Origin: Micrococcales bacterium
GTDB lineage: Bacteria > Actinomycetota > Actinomycetes > Actinomycetales > Dermatophilaceae
Assembly: GCA_003157445.1 (NCBI GenBank)
Contig: PMJN01000544.1
Location: 1 to 8,493, forward strand
DNA: 8,493 nucleotides
Direction of reading: 5' to 3'
Shown here one piece after another: positions 6,064 through 8,493 of this stretch. Made by a program: the position numbers and the translations under genes. How positions within the stretch are numbered: position 1 is the stretch's first letter; every line of letters begins with the position of its first letter. The notes below the pieces were generated by a model, which worked only from the letters and a program-made list of their open reading frames with translations, was not told the origin of the DNA and did not search any database.

Positions 6064-6114
6064 TCTTCGAACAAGGGCGCGCCAGGCGAAAGCCGGCGCG
6101 CCCTTGTTCGAAGA
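6064..6114 (-). terminator. Strong hairpin just after the protease stop, probable terminator
   Basis: Arms 6064-6083 and 6095-6114 are perfect 20-bp complements (left arm begins TCTTCGAACAAGG). Inside, a bulged A at 6084 is followed by a 3-bp GGC/GCC stem capped by a GAAA tetraloop at 6088-6091. On the minus strand the hairpin starts 4 nt after the protease TAA. There is no run of U afterwards, as is frequent among actinobacterial terminators, so it may end transcription, protect the 3' end of the mRNA, or both. Confidence 0.75.
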
Positions 6115-6118
6115 TCCC

Positions 6119-8038
6119 TTAGTGCCCAGACACGCTGGTGACCCACGTGGCGTTCGGCGAGCCGACCCCTGTCACGTCATCCCAGCCCTTGGTGATCTTT
6201 AGTGAGGAGTCCTGGTTGAAGGTCCGGACGGTGTAGAGCAAGCCATTGGCCTGGTTGAGGCCATTGGCGTAGTCGACTCTGACGTTGCCGGCGTCAGCCG
6301 GAGACCCCTTGATGTCGTTGAACGTGCCCTTGCCCGCCTGGCCGTAGATCGTCGGGTTCAGGAAGCCCAGGCCGCCACCTGCGTGCTGAAGCAACAGGGC
6401 AGTCATGCCGGCAAATAGCGGTGAGGCCAAACTGGTGCCGCCTATCCGGTACTCGCCGTAGCGAACCCCTTCAGGGAAGGTCTGTGTCTGACCGATCAGC
6501 ATGCCAGTGGTGGGGTCCGCATCCAGGGCCACGTCCGGGACTGCCCGGACGTCACCCAAGCTCGTCGGAACAACCCCATTCTGATAGGCGGGCTGGTTGA
6601 ACAGCGCCGACCCTCCGCCACCGGCTCCATACAGGAAGCCGCTGAGATCCCAGCCGGTCTGGGTTGCATTCAGTTTGTACTTCTGCGTTCCCCAGCCTGT
6701 CTGGAACTTGAAGGTACCGTCGATGCCGATCGCATCCGAGGTTCCGCCAACCGAGGTGATGTATGGGTCTGAGGCGGGGTAGTCGGCCTGCTTCAGACCG
6801 GTGTTGGCGAGCTCGTCACCATTGTCGCCGGAAGAGAACATGAAGCTGATGCCCTGCATCGCGCCCTGAATGAAGATCTCCTGGTAGGCCGCAATATTGT
6901 CGGTGCTCTCGTTGGCCTCCAGGTCGCCCCAGGAGTTGCTGACGATCTGCACCTTGTTCTGGTCAACGACCTTGGCCAGGGTCGTCAGGAGATCGCTATC
7001 CATGCAGCTCGCGGCGCCGTAATACCGGATCTTGGCGCCAGGAGCCATGGCGTGGACCGCCTCGACATCCAGTGTCTCTTCGCCATACCAGCCTGAGGCG
7101 TTGCAGAGGTCCTGCGAGTTGAGCGAGCTGGGAACGACCTCGCTGAGCTGACCCTTGCCGTACTTGCCGTCGCCATGACCGGTGGCATACGTGTTGGCAT
7201 CGGCCGCAATCGTTGGTGAGGCGTACGCGTCGGTGATCGCCACCGCCACTCCGGTCCCGTCCAGCCCGGCGGACTGGTTGTTCTCATAAGCCGAGCGATA
7301 CTGCGCTCCGGTATAGCCGCATACCGCATACGGAAGCGTCTTCCCCTGGAACTTCGGCAACGGCGTGCGGAAGTCGGCCTGCTTGGACGCGAGGACCTGG
7401 CCATAGGACAGCGAGCACGGACGAGCGTTCGCAAAGCCGGCAGGCGGCGGAGACGACTGATGCTGGACGATCTGCGGCGTCGTATCCAGACCGGTGACGG
7501 TGAGGATGGAAGGCGCGATAGCGGCGGGAACAGTCAACGCCGAGGTGTTGGTCTGCACCTGTCTTCCATCATGGCTGTACCGGTCAATCACCACCCCGAA
7601 CGCCCCTTGGGCCGACGCCACTGTGCCGCTCACGTCAACATACCGGCGGTTCGCCTCGACGCTGGTTGTCGTCAAACCGTTGTCCGCGAGCCACTGCTTC
7701 ACCTGGGCCAGGCTGGCGGAGGTCGGGTCGTACTGAGCGTGGTACTCGGCGGCGGAAACGAAGCTGCGGTAGGAGGCGCTCTGCGGGTTGGACACGTTGG
7801 CGACGGTCGCTTTCAAGGCGTCGAGCCCGCCGTTGGGCGCAAGGTAGACCCGGAAGTTGACGGGGATTGCCGCGTTCGCGTGTCCTAGGTTCTTGGCTTG
7901 GGAAACCCATCTCGGCGCCGTGTTGGGCAGCGGCTTGGTGACCGGTGCAGCACCCGCGCCTATTGCACCGGTGAACCCGGCAACCGTCAGTGCGACGCTC
8001 AGGCCCGCAATGGATGTTGACATGGTGCGTCTGCGCAT
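6119..8038 (-). CDS. Secreted S53 (sedolisin/kumamolisin-type) serine-carboxyl peptidase precursor
   Basis: 639-residue secreted endopeptidase precursor of family S53; such enzymes usually work at acid pH. The N-terminus MRRRTMSTSIAGLSVALTVAGFTGAIGAGAAP is a Sec signal peptide, cut near residues 29-32. A pro-kumamolisin activation domain covers about 43-185. In the catalytic domain the triad is E320 and D324 (GEETLDVEAVHAMAPGAKI) with S536 (GGTSLASP), plus the oxyanion aspartate D405 (SSGDNG). The C-terminal calcium site is present: FNDI with D575, and GWDDVTGVGSP with D620. Nothing essential appears missing. Four cysteines, C208, C240, C312 and C345, could form two disulfides. ATG 8038 is preferred because it begins a basic n-region; the longer frame to 8182 adds 48 residues unlike a signal peptide. 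The ribosome binding site is weak; ATG 8023 is an alternative. An inverted repeat covers the likely promoter, and a hairpin follows the stop. Confidence 0.94.
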   Translation of the reverse strand: MRRRTMSTSIAGLSVALTVAGFTGAIGAGAAPVTKPLPNTAPRWVSQAKNLGHANAAIPVNFRVYLAPNGGLDALKATVANVSNPQSASYRSFVSAAEYHAQYDPTSASLAQVKQWLADNGLTTTSVEANRRYVDVSGTVASAQGAFGVVIDRYSHDGRQVQTNTSALTVPAAIAPSILTVTGLDTTPQIVQHQSSPPPAGFANARPCSLSYGQVLASKQADFRTPLPKFQGKTLPYAVCGYTGAQYRSAYENNQSAGLDGTGVAVAITDAYASPTIAADANTYATGHGDGKYGKGQLSEVVPSSLNSQDLCNASGWYGEETLDVEAVHAMAPGAKIRYYGAASCMDSDLLTTLAKVVDQNKVQIVSNSWGDLEANESTDNIAAYQEIFIQGAMQGISFMFSSGDNGDELANTGLKQADYPASDPYITSVGGTSDAIGIDGTFKFQTGWGTQKYKLNATQTGWDLSGFLYGAGGGGSALFNQPAYQNGVVPTSLGDVRAVPDVALDADPTTGMLIGQTQTFPEGVRYGEYRIGGTSLASPLFAGMTALLLQHAGGGLGFLNPTIYGQAGKGTFNDIKGSPADAGNVRVDYANGLNQANGLLYTVRTFNQDSSLKITKGWDDVTGVGSPNATWVTSVSGH

Positions 8039-8054
8039 GTTCGTTACCGCACTT

Positions 8055-8082
8055 CTCGCGTGTCTCCATAGGTACACGCGAG
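8055..8082. promoter_or_regulatory. Inverted repeat over the protease promoter (candidate operator)
   Basis: CTCGCGTGT (8055-8063) and ACACGCGAG (8074-8082) are a perfect 9-bp inverted repeat with a 10-nt spacer. A further half-site-like CGCGTGT lies at 8088-8094. The repeat sits 17 bp before the protease ATG and spans the proposed -10 element, where a bound repressor would block RNA polymerase. As RNA it could also form a hairpin in the leader. The regulator is unknown. Confidence 0.5.
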
Positions 8083-8099
8083 GCCGCGCGTGTCGACAA
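8069..8099 (-). promoter_or_regulatory. Possible promoter of the protease gene
   Basis: On the minus strand, TTGTCG (8099-8094) could be a -35 and TACCTA (8074-8069) a -10, with 19 bp between them, slightly longer than optimal. Transcription would start near 8061, leaving a leader of about 23 nt. The match is modest. Confidence 0.25.
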
Positions 8100-8188
8100 C
8101 GTATACCCCAACATGCAGCAGCGCCATACAGATTCGGGTCACCCAACTGCCTCCCCCGTGGAACTGGGAGCCTCCGATGCAACCCGTC

Positions 8189-8493
8189 TCACCTGATGGT
8201 TGAAACGACGAAGGTCAGCCCGCAGGGGTTGAGCAGGTCCGGCCGTTCGTGGCCGGTGACGGTGACGCGCTGACCCTGTGAAAGCTCCTGAGTTGCCGGG
8301 CCGACAAGGGCGTATCGCCGCCGGTCGGTCTGCAACACCCGGCAGGTGGGGCGCAGACCCTCGATGATGACCCCAGAAACCGTGGTCTGGTCGGTAGGTC
8401 CGCGGCGGCGGGCAGGCGAAGGGGCGCTGGACCTTACCGGTGGAGAGGTTCCACTACCGCTGACGATACTCGGCAGAGTGCGACCACATGACG
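8189..8493 (-). CDS. C-terminal part of a small secreted or lipid-anchored protein, DUF5818-like (enters from right edge)
   Basis: The last 100 codons of a minus-strand gene, ending at TGA 8189-8191. The visible protein starts SCGRTLPSIVSGSGTSPPV, a cysteine followed by a low-complexity Ser/Pro/Gly/Arg linker to about residue 36. This is the usual look just after a lipobox, though the signal peptide itself lies outside the window. A compact beta-rich domain follows (VSGVIIEGLRPTCRVLQTD, then RRYALVGPATQELSQGQRVTVTG, then RPDLLNPCGLTFVV). The order recalls the DUF5818 type of small exported actinobacterial proteins, with GV-EG--P-C-VL, a Y-LVG strand, G--V-V-G and PDL---C----FVV. The two domain cysteines (50 and 90 of the visible part) could pair. 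Function is unknown. It lies upstream of the protease gene on the same strand, 150 bp away, with an apparent promoter in between, so a shared operon is doubtful. Confidence 0.6.
   Translation of the reverse strand, partial: SCGRTLPSIVSGSGTSPPVRSSAPSPARRRGPTDQTTVSGVIIEGLRPTCRVLQTDRRRYALVGPATQELSQGQRVTVTGHERPDLLNPCGLTFVVSTIR

Noticed and set aside
8151..8170. CTCCC/GGGAG stem downstream of the right-edge gene as a terminator
   Set aside because: Only five base pairs with a 10-nt loop and no U-tract; not convincing.
8039..8182. 48-codon N-terminal extension of the protease
   Set aside because: The extension is rich in arginine and cysteine, would place the signal peptide internally, and covers the promoter-like repeat; ATG 8038 gives a standard Sec signal.

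Overview
The window is high-GC DNA with actinobacterial character: GC-rich third codon positions, GTG starts, purine-rich ribosome binding sites, and genes typical of Actinomycetota (a WS/DGAT acyltransferase, a Ddn/DUF385-type reductase, a FadD-type ligase). No genus can be named from the sequence alone. There are no rRNA or tRNA genes, CRISPR arrays, transposases or phage genes that I can recognise.

Layout. The left part (1-1832) reads on the minus strand: an N-formylglutamate amidohydrolase family gene (1056-1832), then the N-terminal 300 codons of a FadD-like acyl-CoA synthetase that runs off the left edge. A 214-bp divergent intergenic region (1833-2046) holds an inverted repeat next to the amidohydrolase start and a site resembling a DevR/DosR box. 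On the plus strand follow three tightly packed genes (2047-4419): a flavodoxin-domain protein, a Ddn-like flavin/F420 reductase family protein, and a wax ester synthase/diacylglycerol acyltransferase. The last two overlap as ATGA. A minus-strand gene for an unrecognised lipobox-bearing polytopic membrane protein (4406-5122) converges on the acyltransferase and overlaps it by 14 bp.

Region 5123-6118 is gene-poor. It contains what looks like a broken GNAT acetyltransferase (5269-5637, minus) and about 480 bp with no convincing gene, ending in a strong hairpin just after the next gene. The right part is minus strand: a secreted S53 sedolisin-type protease (6119-8038) with all catalytic and calcium-site motifs, and the C-terminal 100 codons of a secreted or lipid-anchored protein (8189-8493) that enters from the right edge.

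The most coherent functional story is the plus-strand cluster. Flavin redox proteins followed by a triacylglycerol/wax ester synthase, behind one DevR-like box, resemble the hypoxia/dormancy programme known from mycobacteria, where DosR induces tgs1 and reductase genes. The neighbouring FadD-like ligase could supply acyl-CoA to the acyltransferase, but it lies on the other strand and joint control is not shown. The protease and the small secreted protein form a separate extracytoplasmic region. I see no clearly new defence or mobile system here; the points most worth checking are the DevR-like site, the membrane protein of unknown family, and the inverted repeat over the protease promoter.
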